64,000 nucleotides of DNA from Anastatus disparis (GCA_017163975.1 JAFFSR010000300.1:1257501-1321500); one strand, 5' to 3'; positions 1 through 11,455 are shown, counted from the stretch's first letter. The notes: generated by a model from the letters alone, not told the origin. Program-made: numbers and translations.

Positions 1-1813
1 TGAAAAGCAAAAAGTGTTTTGGCACGAACGTATTAATGCTCTAGTTTACGAATGTTCGTAGTTATCTAGCACGAAGATCGTAGTGCATGAGCTGTAGAAG
101 ACGGTACAAGTAAAACCCTTTGACGCTTAAAGTTGAGGGCTATGAATTTCGTAGAATATATGATTGATACTAATATCATATGTGTATACTTTGAATTTTG
201 TAGCTCAGCACTATGAGCTTCGTAGTAAAATCACACGAACATTCAAAACTCGAAAAGAGAGTCGAGTGCGGCTCTCCCACTCCTTCATACAAAAAGAAAA
301 TGAGGGGAAAAGATAAAACTCACGCCTTATGAGAAAAACTGCCACGATTGAAATGCCGTTCTTTAATAACATATATATTATTTATATAAAGATATAAAAT
401 TAAAAATATATCTTAATATTTTACGCAATCTAAGTGTAAAAAAAATTTAAATAAGCATTTTGAAAAGCCAATAATTCAAAGAAATTATTTAATCTATTTG
501 TTAAAATTATTCTAATTATTGTGTCAGCCAGATTTTGCTAAAAATAAAATGTTAAGAAATATTTTTATTGTTAATCTATAGTTCTATTATATTTTTAGCA
601 TAATAAATATAACTTAATATTTTGTAAATATTTATTTCGTTTGAATGAAATTAAAATTATATTTACATTAAAATTTCTTAACAATACTATTGGTTTTAGT
701 TTTTATATAAGAATAATTTGATGTAAAGATATATTTGTTATATTCTATTGAAGATAATAGTATATATATGTAAGCAAATATTCTATAACTACATTAATAG
801 TAAATATAATAGAAAATTTTTTAGTAAAGTTTTGTGTTCCTCAAAATAACGGAATGGAAACTGTTAAAAACTTGTTTAAAAACAGTGAAATTAAAAGTTA
901 AAAGTTCTAGAGAATTACTCAAATAAGCGATACTACAAAAAATAATTTTATAAAACTAAAAAAATTTCTATTATATTTACTATCAATGTAGTTATAAAAT
1001 ATTTGCTTACATCTATATACTATTATCTTCAATAGAATTATAACAAATATATCTTTACATCAAATTATTATTATATAAAAACTAAAACTAATAGCATTGT
1101 TAAGAAGTTTTAATGTAAATATAATTTAAATTTCATTCAAACGAAATCAATATTTAAAAAAAATTAAGTTATATTTATTATGCTAAAAATATAATAGAAC
1201 TATAGATTAACAATAAAAATATTTCTTAACATTTTGTTATTAGGGAAATTTGCCTGACACAATAATTAGAATAATTTTAACAAATAGATTAAATAATTTC
1301 TTTGAATTATTGGCTTTTCAAAATGCTTATTTGAATTTTTTTTACACTTAGATTGCGTAAAATATTAAGATATATTTTTAATTTTATATCTTTATATAAA
1401 TAATATATATGTTATTAAAGAACGGCATTTCAATCGTGGCAGTTTTTCTCATAAAGCGTGAGTTTTATCTTTTCCCCTCATTTTCTTTTTGTATGAAGGA
1501 GTGGGAGAGCCGCACTCGACTCTCTTTTCGAGTTTTGAATGTTCGTGTGATTTTACTACGAAGCTCATAGTGCTGAGCTACGAAATTCAAAGTATACACA
1601 TATGATATTAGTATCAATCATATATTCTACGAAATTCATAGCCCTCAACTTTAAGCGTCAAAGGGTTTTACTTGTACCGTTTTCTACAGCTCATGCACTA
1701 CGATCTTCGTGCTGGATAACTACGAACATTCGTAAACTAGAGCATTAATACGTTCGTGCCAAAACACTTTTTGCTTTTCATCATAGTGTTTTCGTACGAA
1801 AAGTTTTTCAGTG
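1..1813. mobile_element. Large foldback element (F0), left end cut by the window edge
   Basis: Bases 1-823 are the reverse complement of about 955-1780, leaving a spacer of roughly 130 bp. The outer part of the arms is rich in TTCGTAG/CTACGAA words. The right arm continues past the match to 1813, where it ends TTTTTCAGTG. Read inward this terminus is CACTGAAAAACTTTTCG, like the CACTG termini of the element at 41828-45006. The matching left terminus lies before base 1. No coding frame is visible. It is probably a non-autonomous DNA element. Confidence 0.85.
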
Positions 1814-1950
1814 CAAGAAAAAGCAATTACGAATTCTCCCAGGCCTATAAAAATTACATGAGTAAGGTGAAATCACGGGTCTCAGTCCACAGCGATCAAG
1901 AGACCCACTGGCAATAAAATAGAGGAGAAGATGATATCTCCAATGTGGTT

Positions 1951-2551
1951 CCCTAGTGGAAATATAAAATGTGCATCACTTATTGAAATAGTTTAAAATT
2001 AGTCAAAACCGTTTAAAAATGTTTAAAACTGTTTAAAACTATTCAAAATAGTTTATAAATGTGAAATTTGGGACATTTAAAACAGTTATAAACAGTTTTA
2101 AACATTTTTGAGCAGTATTGAACAATACAGAATAATTTAAAACTGAAGTGAACATTTTCTCGTATATATTATATACATTTTAATATATAAAAGAAAATTT
2201 TTACAAACACAAAATTATGAAACACTGTTTGAAATTATGTCAAACTTTTTAAAACTTCTTAAAACTGTTTAAAACTGTTCAAGTTAATAAAAAATAGTTC
2301 ATATTGATTTAAAATTGTTTCAAATATTTTGAATATTTAAAATAATCTACAACTTTTTAACATAAAAAATTCAAAACTATTAAACACCGTTTGAAATCAT
2401 TTCGAACTTATCAAAACTTTTTGAAAGTGTTTAAAAATGTTCAAAACTGTTCATAACTGTTTTGAATGTCCTAAATTTTGCACTTATAAACAGTTTCAAA
2501 CAGTTTTGAACAGTTTTAAACATTTTTAAACATTTTATATTTCCGCTAGGG
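1951..2551. mobile_element. Foldback element F1, TTTAAAAC-word arms
   Basis: The termini are inverted copies (CCCTAGTGGAAATATAAAAT at the left, CCCTAGCGGAAATATAAAAT reading inward from the right). The arms consist of degenerate copies of GTTTAAAACTGTTCAAAAC in opposite orientation, centred near 2180-2200. The flanks (..GGTT and ATCA..) show no clear target duplication. It is non-coding. The terminus matches the CCCTRNTGRAAA pattern seen in F2, F3, F5 and F6. Confidence 0.8.
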
Positions 2552-3943
2552 ATCACAAACAATTCCGATATTTATTCATATGAAAAAGAAACGAAATTTA
2601 TTTTTAATCTATATTTGATCGATAAAGCAAACCCTTAAGAATTTTTTTTATAATAGGTCATTTATTTTTGTCCTTTTCTAATCTTAATCTCAACTTTATT
2701 ATATATTGTGTCATGAAACGAATTTTTAAATTAGTGTTATTCAAAAACTAAATAATAATGAAAAGATATAATATTTTTATAAATTATTAATTTTTTCAAT
2801 AATATAGCATAAAAGAAAAGAATAATTGGACATTAGTGATATTAGATATTAAAAGAAAACAGGCACGTTTGTTCTAAATTTATCCTAGAGCAGGTGGCTC
2901 ATCTTTGTCCTTTCATATTAACGAAATGAAATTTCATTTTTAACTGCAAAATGTTTAAAAAAAAATAGGAAGCCTTATTTTCCACCATGAAAATAGTTAT
3001 TATACATTGTTTTGAAATGATATTAAATTAGTATGTTCAAATGTTCTTTTTATCACGGAATTTCACGCAAAATTTGTAACTACACAGCATAAAAAATTTT
3101 TTTAACTTTAAAGAAAGTGTTTTTGAATATAAGAAATACGGTGCAAAGAAATGAATTTCTTTGAGTCAAAGAAAAATCATTTTTAAATTAATAAAATAAT
3201 TTTTAAAATAAAAAAAAAACCTTGAAATATTCTTTTTCTTCGTATAATATTATATTCGAAAAAAACAATGTTCGAAATTAGAAAAATATCTTATTAACTT
3301 TAAGAAATTAGTTACTTCCAAAATAGTATTGAAAGTCAGTAAAACTTTCTTAAAAATAATGCTATATTTATTTATTGAAAAAATGTAATATTTATTTAAA
3401 ATAATTTTTATATAAAAATGAAAAAAATATCTTACATCAAATAACTTCTTGATCCAAAGACATCATTTTTAAATTAAACAAACTAGTTCATGACTTCCAT
3501 AAACCTATCTCTTTTCAACAATAGAATGTTTGTTGATGCAAAAAAGCGGTGTAATAGATTACATTTCTTTACATTACAAAGAGGATTTTGAATTGAAAAA
3601 AAAAACAATTGTCAGAATGAAGAAAATATAACTAAAAAACTTAAAAAATTTTCTCATTTTAATAAAGTAATTATTATTTTGATTAAAAACGGACATTACA
3701 GTAAAAAAAATTTCACAACAATTATTTATAAACATAATTACAAAAAATAAATTTTAATTAAAATCATTATTTAACTGTTTTAAAGAAATACTTCTTTGAA
3801 TAAAAAAATAATTCTTTGAATCAAAAGAGTTTCAGTAATTAAAAAAAAATTAAAATTTTTATTGCAGAAAAAAAACTTAAATTTGTTGAAACATTTATTT
3901 GAATTAATATTTTTAATTTACTTGTAACAAATTATTTCTATGC
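2552..3943. other. AT-rich repeat debris, no gene seen
   Basis: There is no credible reading frame. Two fragments near 2660 (GTCCTTTTCTAATC) and 2888 (GAGCAGGTGGCTC..TTTGTCCTTT) resemble the ends of the TTAA MITE family A found at 36174-36554. Between about 3150 and 3850 words such as CTTTGAATCAAAG and CTTTGAGTCAAAG recur, suggesting an eroded inverted-repeat element. The borders cannot be placed by eye. Confidence 0.4.
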
Positions 3944-3947
3944 TTAA

Positions 3948-4152
3948 GGCGACTTCAGATTTTAGGTTAGGTTTTATTTTTGAGTTTACAAATTACTCTT
4001 TCAATATGTAAAATTTTTCAGATTTTTTAATTTTCCACCATTCTACGGATTATAATAAATAGTGGAAAATTAAAAAATCTGAAAAATTTTACATATTGAA
4101 AGAGTAATTTGTAAACTACAAAATGAAATCGAACCGAACTTCCGTAGTCGCC
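3948..4152. mobile_element. Short TTAA MITE (family D)
   Basis: A 205-bp near-perfect palindrome flanked by TTAA at 3944-3947 and 4153-4156. Its ends are GGCGACTTCAGAT and GGCGACTACGGAAGT read inward, and the arms meet near 4050. The TTAA duplication is the target used by piggyBac-type transposases. There is no coding content. Confidence 0.75.
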
Positions 4153-4275
4153 TTAAAAGTGATGTTTCATGTTTTCAAAATTATATTTTTCTACAAAAAA
4201 ATATTTTTTAGGCTTGAAAAATTCAGATATATTTTTAAAGAAAGATAATATTTATTCAATGTATAGTTACTTCCA

Positions 4276-4616
4276 TTTGGTCCGCAGAAAATAATTAATA
4301 CGCAATACTTTTTATATGCATAAAAATATTTCATTATAGAAAAAAATTTTATTTTAATTATTTAACTTAATTTTTATTTTGACATTACAAGATATAAATT
4401 TAAAATAAAACCATCAATTTCCAGTATGAGATATTGTTAAGTTCAAGAAATATCTTATGTATGTTGAGAAATATTTTATTGATATTTAAAAATTTTATTT
4501 TCACTGACGGAATAAATGATATTGATAAAAAAAATATTTTACCGATTGCCCGAATGAATATATTCGATATAATAAAATTTTTTTCGATACTAATATATTT
4601 TTTTCCAGTGTAGCTA
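4276..4616. repeat. Outer left arm of large inverted duplication (element X copy)
   Basis: This is the reverse complement of 8388-8695. At its right edge the sequence ends TTTTTTTCCAGTG, so read leftward it begins CACTGGAAAAAAATA. The partner at 8388 begins CACTGGAAAAAAAATT. X therefore looks like a CACTG-ended element fragment lying in mirror orientation on either side of the inner duplication Y. Confidence 0.65.
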
Positions 4617-5275
4617 TTAACGAGATCAAATAACGGTTGTATCATCTGTCTTTTATTCTTATCATGGAGAGACAAAGACATAATTAGGTTCAAGTAACAA
4701 CCGCTACTTGAGTTAGGTCTATGAATAGGAGCCTAAGATCGTCTATGATAATAAAAATTTATATGGTTGGAATATATATTCAGAATAGATTAAATTAAAA
4801 ATATTATTCTCTTCATTAAGAAATAATAAGTTGATTGAAAAAAAAATTTTTTCTCATTTATCTTTTAGTCTATTTTCAATTATAATTAATTTTATTAAGA
4901 ACGAAGCAATTTATTTTAACATATTTCAACAATGAAAATAATACTTCTAATTTATGTAGAAATAATACTTTTAATCATATTTAAAAGTATTATAAAAATA
5001 ATTTCAATTTATAAAATTCATAGTAAAGGATTAAATATTTTCATTTTACCTGCCAAAAATGAAATGTTGGCTCTCGAATATTCGCTTTTGTGACTTGAAG
5101 GAATACAGTGAATTTGACATTGGTGATTTTTAACGAAGTAAAATCCGTTATTATCAAAGTCCTCACAATCGTCCGGCACAAAAGACACAAGAGTATCTTT
5201 TTTTTTGTACTTTTCTAATACATCGGCTTTGTTCCAGATGCTTCTCGGGGTTGCACACGCCGTATTCGCAAAATT

Positions 5276-5276
<1 letters not shown>
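4617..5276. repeat. Inner left arm (Y) of large inverted duplication
   Basis: Reverse complement of 7322-8387 apart from the MITE inserted at 7620-8017 in the other arm. The outer edge begins TAGCTATTAACGAGATC, matching TAGCTATTAGATCTC in the other arm. Its inner end holds the exon-like segment at 5050-5276. The arms differ by many substitutions and small indels, so the duplication is not very recent. Confidence 0.75.
5050..5276 (-). pseudogene. Captured exon fragment, left copy, ending at a splice donor
   Basis: On the minus strand this stretch is open and encodes about 75 residues rich in Asp, Lys, Asn and Cys. It contains KADVLEKYKKKDTL and then PDDCEDFDNNGFYFVKN. Coding-like sequence ends at GGCAG followed by GTAAAATG, an acceptable 5' splice donor. 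The same segment, with the same reading frame and a better donor (GGTAAGA), occurs on the plus strand at 7325-7554. I do not recognise the family. Its presence in both arms shows it was part of the unit before duplication. It may be a piece of a host gene carried by the element, or the first exon of an unknown transposon protein. Confidence 0.4.
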
Positions 5277-5307
<31 letters not shown>

Positions 5308-5308
5308 T

Positions 5309-7009
5309 GGGACGTTTCACGTCAACTCACCTAACAAAAAAATAGAATTTGTCGAAAATCTGTGAAAATGTTCTCTTTACTACCCAAAATATACAAAAAA
5401 AATTTTAGAGATCGAGGTCAAAGGGGTCAGGATTTAAACGTGATGGAATTTTTCGAATTTTCCAAATTTTTTGCTAAATAAATATTTTAATGAATTTTTT
5501 CCTCAAAAACTATCAATTTTTCGTTAAAACTTAATAGAATACTTTTTCTTGGAAATTAGATGTAGAATTCACCTAAATTTTTGCAAATTATAATATACTG
5601 ATTTTTATGCTTACTTGATCGATTTAAACATACTATTTAGTATATCTAAAAATCGAGCAGGTTAAATTGGCTTTTCAAAGACTTATTTTTTTTGTTTTTT
5701 TATGAGCAAAAAATATACGAAGCCTCCAGTTGGGCAGCCTTCTTGAAGTTACTTAATTGTGCAAAAATGTCTGAAAAAATCGCTATTTTGGATCAATGAT
5801 GAGATTCGTGATTTTTTTTCTGAAAAAGTATTGATTTTTGGGACAAATGTATGAAAATGTTTTTTATTGGAAATTGTATGTAAAATGTATGTAAATTTTT
5901 GTAAATTATTATTTGCTAAACATCACAAATTATAAATGAAATTTTGAAATTTTAAAATTTATTTTTTGTTAAATTTTTAGTATATATGGTTCATAATGTC
6001 TTGAATTACAATTTGTAAAAATATGTTTATATTCTACACATGATTTCCAATAAAAAACATTTTCATACATTTGTCCCAAAAATCAATACTTTTTTAGAAA
6101 AAAAATCACGAATCTCATCATTGATCCAAAATAACGATTTTTTCAGACATTTTTGCACAATTAAGTAACTTTAAGAAGGCTGCCCAACTGGAGGCTTCGT
6201 ATATTTTTTCCTCATAAACAAAAAAAATAAGACTTTAGAAAGCCAATTTAACCTGCTCGATTTTTAGATATACTTAATAGTATGTTTAAGAGCATGACGA
6301 AGCTGTCCGCCTTCTAATAATATTTCCAATCTTAACTTATGAATAAACGATACGTTTAATTGAGTTTTTTTGCTATAAAGAAAAAATTTGTAAGATTAAA
6401 CTCTAGTGCGGACAACTCAAGAAAACCACCAAAATATTATACACACAAAGTTATAATAAAAACTTTCAATATATCGTATTTTAAGGTTAGGTTTGTCGAG
6501 TTTGATATCTAATTTCCAATCCAAGCTCATAAAAAAATAACAAGTCCTAATGATATTTTATTTTAACAAAAATTATTGTATTAATATAACTTTAGTGCGG
6601 ACAAGTCATTATATTTGTTTAATTTAAGAATTTAAAAAGATATCGATAAAATAAAAAAAGCAAAACTTGATTGCCGCAGCTCCGACATGCCGTAAATCGA
6701 TCAAGTAAGCATAAAAATCAGTATATTATAATTTGCAAAAATTCAGGTGAATTCTACATCTAATTTCTAAGAAAAAGTATTCTATTAAGTTTTAACGAAA
6801 AATTGATAGTTTTTGAGGAAAAAATTCATTAAAATATTAATTTAGTAAAAAATTTGGAAAATTCGAAAAATTCCATCACGTTTAAATCCTGACCCCTTTG
6901 ACCTCGATCTCTAAAATTTTTTTTGTATATTTTGGGTAGTAAAGAGAACATTTTCACAGATTTTCGACGAATTCTATTTTTTGTTAGGTGAGTTGACGTG
7001 AAACGTCCC
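5309..7009. mobile_element. 1.7 kb inverted-repeat element (G) in a TA-repeat target
   Basis: The ends are matching inverted repeats beginning GGGACGTTTCACGTCAACTC and continuing through CACCTAACAAAAAATAGAATT. Both flanks are (TA)n, so the target duplication cannot be separated from the microsatellite. Outer arms pair 5309-5660 with about 6690-7009. A second palindrome, 5636-6287, lies inside and has its centre near 5960. Element H (6289-6692) interrupts the right side. The open frames in both arms are mirror images and look fortuitous. It is a non-autonomous DNA element of unassigned superfamily. Confidence 0.8.
6289..6692. mobile_element. 404-bp MITE (H) with TA target duplication, nested in G
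   Basis: The intact opposite arm of G reads through this site, so the insertion borders are exact: TA at 6287-6288 and 6693-6694. The ends are AGAGCATGACGAAGCTG and, read inward from the right, CGGCATGTCGGAGCTG. Inside are two copies of CTTTAGTGCGGACAA-like sequence. A TA duplication suits Tc1/mariner-type transposition. A diverged opposite-orientation copy lies at about 9880-10220. Confidence 0.7.
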
Positions 7010-7321
7010 ATATATATATATATATATATAAATATATTTATATATATATCGCGAGCATTTGGATCAAAGCCGATGTATTACTAATGTATTTATATATATA
7101 TGTATGTATTGCATCATATGGATGCGTTTACAGACTTTTCATTGTCTTGCTTACGAAATTACGTTCGCATACAAATGGCTGTGTTAAACACGCTTTTTGA
7201 AGTTGCGCACCAGTGATGCTTAGTATATTGCTGTGTCCGAAAATCTACTGCACATACTGGGGGTTTCTTTATAGATAAGCTGTATCGACCAATCAGAAAG
7301 CTTCTTTAGAGCTATTTAACG
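7010..7321 (+). promoter_or_regulatory. Spacer of the inverted duplication with promoter-like features
   Basis: After a (TA)n run and a partial copy of GAGCATTTGGATCAAAGCC (compare 7357-7375), there are about 240 bp with ordinary base composition. They include GACCAATCAGAAAG near 7290, a CCAAT-type box, just upstream of the exon-like segment at 7325. This arrangement could be the original promoter of the captured gene fragment. I base this on position and the CCAAT word only; no clear TATA box or initiator was seen. Confidence 0.3.
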
Positions 7322-7324
7322 CGT

Positions 7325-7554
7325 GACAAATTTTGTGAACACGGCGTGCGCAACCCCGAGAAGCATTTGGAACAAAGCCGATGTATAAGAAGAGTACGTA
7401 AAAAAAAATACTCTTGCGTCTTTTGTGTCAGACGATTGTGAGGACTTTGATAATAACGGATTTCACTTCGTTAAAAATAATCACCGTCAACTTAACTGTA
7501 ATCCTTCAAGTCGCAAAGGCGAATATTCGAGAGCCAACATTTTATTTCTTGCAG
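7325..7554 (+). pseudogene. Captured exon fragment, right copy, ending at donor GTAAGA
   Basis: Plus-strand counterpart of 5050-5276. The frame encodes the same Asp/Asn-rich segment (DDCEDFDNNGFHFVKNN) and stops being similar to coding at GCAG followed by GTAAGA, a consensus splice donor. This copy has an in-frame stop near the middle of the KADV region, so it is no longer translatable as one piece. Amino-acid identity to the left copy is clearly higher in the second half. The family is not recognised. Confidence 0.4.
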
Positions 7555-7619
7555 GTAAGATAAAAATATTTCAACCTTTACTATGAATTATATAAATTGA
7601 AATTATTTTCATTATTTAA

Positions 7620-8017
7620 GAGGCCGCTGTATCTCTGTCCTTTTCTAATTAAAAAATTGACTTTTTTCCCAAAATTATTAACAAGAGGCAAAAATAAATA
7701 GATGGTCGATGTGTTTAATAAAGTGTAATATTTTCTTTGATTAGTATAAATTAATTTTATTGCTTCGTTTTTAAGAAAAGTTGGAATAACTTAAAAAATT
7801 AGAAATTAGTGTCAAATAATGGGATTTTCAAGTTATTCCAACTTTTCTTGAAAATAAAGCGGTGGAATTAAATTATTCTTATCAGAAATAATATTGCTTT
7901 CTATTACACGAATCGAAACCATCTCTTTATTTTTGCCTGAAGCTATTAGTTTTTATAAAAAATAAATTTTAAATAGATTCGGTAAAACAGGTAACTGTGT
8001 CGGTATACGGCTGACTC
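7620..8017. mobile_element. TTAA MITE family A, copy A1
   Basis: Inserted in the right Y arm between TTAA 7616-7619 and TTAA 8018-8021. The uninterrupted left arm (near 4985-5000) proves the insertion and the TTAA duplication. The ends start GAGGCCGCTGTATCTCTGTC and GAGTCAGCCGTATACC. The interior is an imperfect palindrome centred near 7810. This is the most diverged of the four family A copies (others at 33395, 36174 and 53997). Confidence 0.8.
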
Positions 8018-8387
8018 TTAAATAAGATTAAAAGTATTATTTCGAGATAAATTAAAAGTATTATTTTCATTGTTAAAATATGTCAGAATAAATTGCTCCG
8101 TTTTTAATAAAATTTATTATAATTAGAAATAGGCTAAAAATAAATAAGAAAAAATTTTTTTTAAATCAACTTATTATTTTTTAATGGAAAAAATAGTATT
8201 TATTATTTAATCTACTTTGAATATATATTCCAACCATATAAATTTTCATTATCAGAGACGATCTTAGACTCCTATTCATATACCTAACTCAAGTAGCGGT
8301 TGTTACTTGAACCTAGTTCTGTCTTTGTCGCTCCATGATGAGAATAAATGATAGATGATAAAACCGTTACTTGAGATCTAATAGCTA

Positions 8388-8695
8388 CACTGGAAAAAAA
8401 ATTTCTTTGTAACGAAAAAAATTTTATTGTATCGAATAGATTCTTTCTGGTTATCGGTGAAATACTTTTTATATCAATATCATTTATTCCGTCAGTGAAA
8501 ATAACATTTTTAAATATCAATGAAATATTGCTCAACATACATAAGATATTTCTTAAACTTAAAAATATCTCATACTGGAAGTTATTAATTTTATTTTAAA
8601 TTAATATTTCGTAATAAAAATAAAATTTTTTTCTCCAATAAAATATTTTTATGCATATAAAAAATATTTCGAATTAATTAATTTCTTCGTACCAA
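8388..8695. repeat. Outer right arm of large inverted duplication (element X copy)
   Basis: Mirror of 4276-4616, beginning CACTGGAAAAAAAATTTC. Similarity ends at TTCGTACCAAATATT, where the minus-strand SINE tail begins. The SINE therefore either truncated X or landed at the edge of the duplication. Confidence 0.65.
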
Positions 8696-8865
8696 ATATT
8701 GGCCAGGGGGAATTTTTCATTGGTTTCTCCTGGTCTCCTAGTTCTATTTCACAGAGAAAAATTCAGAAAAATTTTTCAAAAATTTTCCCGGAGATTGAAC
8801 CCCGGTCTACTACAGCATGAGCCAAGGGTCTTAGTCCCTTCGCTACCACCGATTCCACTTATAGG
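8696..8865 (-). mobile_element. tRNA-derived SINE
   Basis: On the minus strand the head, at about 8780-8862, has a pol III internal promoter. TGGTAGCGAAGGG is an A-box-like segment, and GGTTCAATCTC about 45 bp later is a near-consensus B box, followed by CCGGG. The tail runs to about 8696. The head does not fold into a convincing complete tRNA with a normal anticodon arm, so a SINE is preferred to a tRNA gene. It adjoins the 3' end of the LINE fragment, which lies on the same strand. Confidence 0.65.
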
Positions 8866-9640
8866 TAGATAGATGTAGATAGATATTATTTTATTTTGTA
8901 AAAGAGTACAAAAACGTGTAATACAATTTGTAAATATAGAAACAATAAATATTGCACAAAAAGTATAAATATATATGTAAATGTTAATATTGCACAATTA
9001 ATATCACAGTCAGTCAATACATCTAATAATACTGAATAAGTAAGTCACAAACTAAAATAAATTAAAGTGATATCACAAAGTAATCATAAAATACACGCAA
9101 TATAAATAAAAATAATCATATAAATAAAAATCAGTCATACAATATCTATCAGTCACAATATTAAAATTTAAAAGAATTAAATTTAATACATAATAAAATA
9201 AAATAACAAGCGTACGCAATAGCATGAAACGCAGTCAAGAATAAAATCAAATAAAAACTCTCACTCACTAACCATTCAGCCAACACTCATACAACAAATA
9301 CACTCACACCTTAGACCTATATAGAGGACGTTACAAAAATAAATTAAATAAATTAACATAAATCAACATAAATTAATAGTAAAAAGTATTAATCTAGGTC
9401 AAGCATGTACCCTCTCACCGCTGATTTGAACCTACTGAAAGATGGAAGATGTTTAATCTCAGCAGGCTGGGAGTTCCAAAAATGCGCACCTTGAACTTGG
9501 AAGGAATTCCTGCCAACCTCAGTACGCATAAAGGGCACCGCTAGATCCCTGATTTCTCCCCTAGTAGCCACCCTGGGTACACATCTAGTAAAGAGACCCA
9601 TTAGATGCTCCGGAGTATTCATAGGTATGAACTTATTTTA
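8866..9640 (-). mobile_element. 5'-truncated non-LTR retrotransposon (LINE) 3' end
   Basis: The segment contains the C-terminal tail of a reverse-transcriptase ORF (9389-9622) and about 500 bp of AT-rich 3' UTR. It ends near 8866 in TATCTATCTACATCTATC, a microsatellite-like 3' terminus such as CR1/L2-type LINEs have. Sequence upstream of the ORF fragment is not coding, so the copy is 5' truncated, as is usual for LINEs. Confidence 0.6.
9389..9622 (-). pseudogene. LINE ORF2 C-terminal fragment
   Basis: It encodes 77 residues with the pattern T/R..R..LAVP..RTEVGRNSFQVQG..FWNSQPAEI, then SFSRFKSAVRGYML. This arrangement (RNSF.VQ....WN.LP.EI....S...FK) is the familiar C-terminal tail of reverse transcriptases from CR1/L2/jockey-type LINEs, downstream of the polymerase domain. 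No endonuclease or polymerase motifs remain. The frame itself is open to its stop, so this may be a fairly young truncated copy. The family assignment is from memory of the motif only. Confidence 0.65.
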
Positions 9641-9691
9641 AATAAATGTGAATCTGAAGGGTGTAAATATGTTTAAATATAAAGAACAATC

Positions 9692-9860
9692 CGAGAAAAA
9701 TCACACCTACTAAAAATATTGTATGAGCTCTCATGTGAAATCTCATATGAAATCGTCTATGAAATCTCATGTATATTCGTTGAATTTTGAAACTAAAATA
9801 AATATATGTGAAATTTCATGCCAGATCGCACATATATTTTTTTTATTTTAAAAATTTAAC
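9692..9860. mobile_element. Fragment of a GAGATCTC/CATATG foldback (F3 family)
   Basis: It starts CCTACTAAAAATATTGTATG and continues GAGCTCTCATGTGAAATC, matching the left end of F3 at 38762 (CCCTACTGATAATATTATAT). Repeats of ATGTGAAATCTCATATGAAA follow. Only one arm is present; the sequence changes character near 9870. Confidence 0.6.
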
Positions 9861-9879
9861 GAATATACATTGGATTTTT

Positions 9880-10220
9880 TTTTCGGCTTGTTCTTTAAAT
9901 TTTGACAAATTTTAACATTAGCTATATTAATACCATTATTTTAGTTAAAATAAAAAATCCTTTGGAGCTGTTAATTTTTTATAAACTCAGATCGCAAATT
10001 AGACATCAAAGTTGACAAAACTAACCTCAAAATACTATAAATTGAAAACTTGTATATAACTTTTCAGATATAAGATTTCGGTAGATTTCTTTAGTTGTCC
10101 GCACTTAAGTTGAATCCTACTACTTTTTTTTTTGAAGTGAAAAAAACCGATTAAATTCTCCATTTACTCATAAAGTTGGATAACAAATATTATCACAAGG
10201 GGGAGCTTCATTATGCCCTC
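9880..10220. mobile_element. Diverged MITE H copy, opposite orientation
   Basis: Read on the minus strand from 10220 it begins GAGGGCATAATGAAGCTCC and aligns throughout with H (6289-6692), including AAGTGCGGACAA and the AGGTTAG..TTGTCAACTTTGATGTCTAATTT region. The far end is uncertain. A direct repeat of GGCTTGTTCTTTAAATTTTG near 9888 recurs at about 10467, suggesting further repeat structure around it. Confidence 0.5.
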
Positions 10221-11455
10221 AATGTATTTAATTACATTAATATTATAAATATGTATTCAAATACAGAACATCATCATATTCGATAAATTTAGTGGAGCCA
10301 CAAGACCCAATGCATCTTGCCCGGGGTTAGTATTCCTTATTTTAGCCACTTCATTTAATTTGAATTGTATTTCATGGCGTCACTTTCCACTTCGGATCAG
10401 CTTTCGACTAACTTTACCGATCGAAAATAGCTAAAAAAGATATTTTGTTTTCATTTATTTTTTTGGCTTATTCTTTGAGTTTGGACAAATTTACGCACTT
10501 TCGCTTCTCATTTGTTAAAATAAATAGATATTTACAAGTGAAAGAATTTTGATATGTATTTTTATCAAAAATAAACGAAATTACTTATTCATCTACTTTC
10601 GATGGGTAAAAAAGGTCTATACCTCATCTTCAAGAATAAGCTGAAGCAAATGTGGTTACCGACCGAGAGGTAAAAATATTATTTAATCATAAATTAAATA
10701 ATGATACTGTTTTCAAAAGGAATTGTTATGGAGCGCAATTTTTTATTCATACATGATTATATAATAGATGTTTTTTTCATAATATTCATCATATTTTAAA
10801 CAAAAAGTGAGTAACCGTACTTACAGTTTAATAAACAATTGTAGTATAGAATTTTTTAATTTTAAAATTTTCCTTTAATTATTTTGATGAGTGCAATAGA
10901 GAAATAAATTTCGTGAATGTATTTAAAATTTAATGCATTCCATTACGTTTAGTAGGAGAAAATTAAACAACGGATGTTCAATTCTCGGTCAGTATCGAAT
11001 CTGCTTCGACCTGCTCTTGACGAATAGCATAATAATAAGATCAATTTATCATCTTACTTCTAATGTTTGGACTTAAATTGCATGCAAATATAATTCTTAC
11101 TATGGAAACTATGTGAATAGTCTGTATGAATATGATTATATATCATGGTTTATAATTATATTCGAGCACGATTTTGAAATTTTTCAGATTACGGTAGATT
11201 CACGACTGAATTATGAAAAGAAGCAATAAGATTGCGATAATACTTTAAAATAAAAGTAAAATCAATAATTTTTGAGTCAGAAAAACCTATATTATTTAAA
11301 TCTATAAGACGCTATTGTAAATGATATGTAAAAATAATTTATCAGTATGATAAAAAAAAGATAATAAGTACTAAGTCACTGTCAGTTCATTGAAGGTAGT
11401 TTTTCATAATGTTCTAAGACATAAATGAAGCTGCAACTGTTTTTACGGCGACATG
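10221..11455. other. AT-rich intergenic stretch, no feature identified
   Basis: I find no credible ORF or RNA gene. There are loosely mirrored words (ACTTTACCGATCGAAAATAG near 10410 and ATCTACTTTCGATGGGTAA near 10590) that may be remnants of another inverted-repeat element. Confidence 0.3.

Larger units (their letters stand above)
7322..8387. repeat. Inner right arm (Y) of large inverted duplication
   Basis: Mirror copy of 4617-5276, longer because MITE A1 (7620-8017) is inserted in it. Comparison with the left arm shows the pre-insertion sequence and fixes the TTAA duplication. The outer edge abuts CACTGGAAAAAAAATT of element X at 8388. Confidence 0.75.

Noticed and set aside
8780..8862. 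Possible functional tRNA gene on the minus strand
   Set aside because: A and B box-like words are present, but the cloverleaf is not convincing and the sequence continues into a SINE-type tail next to a LINE 3' end.
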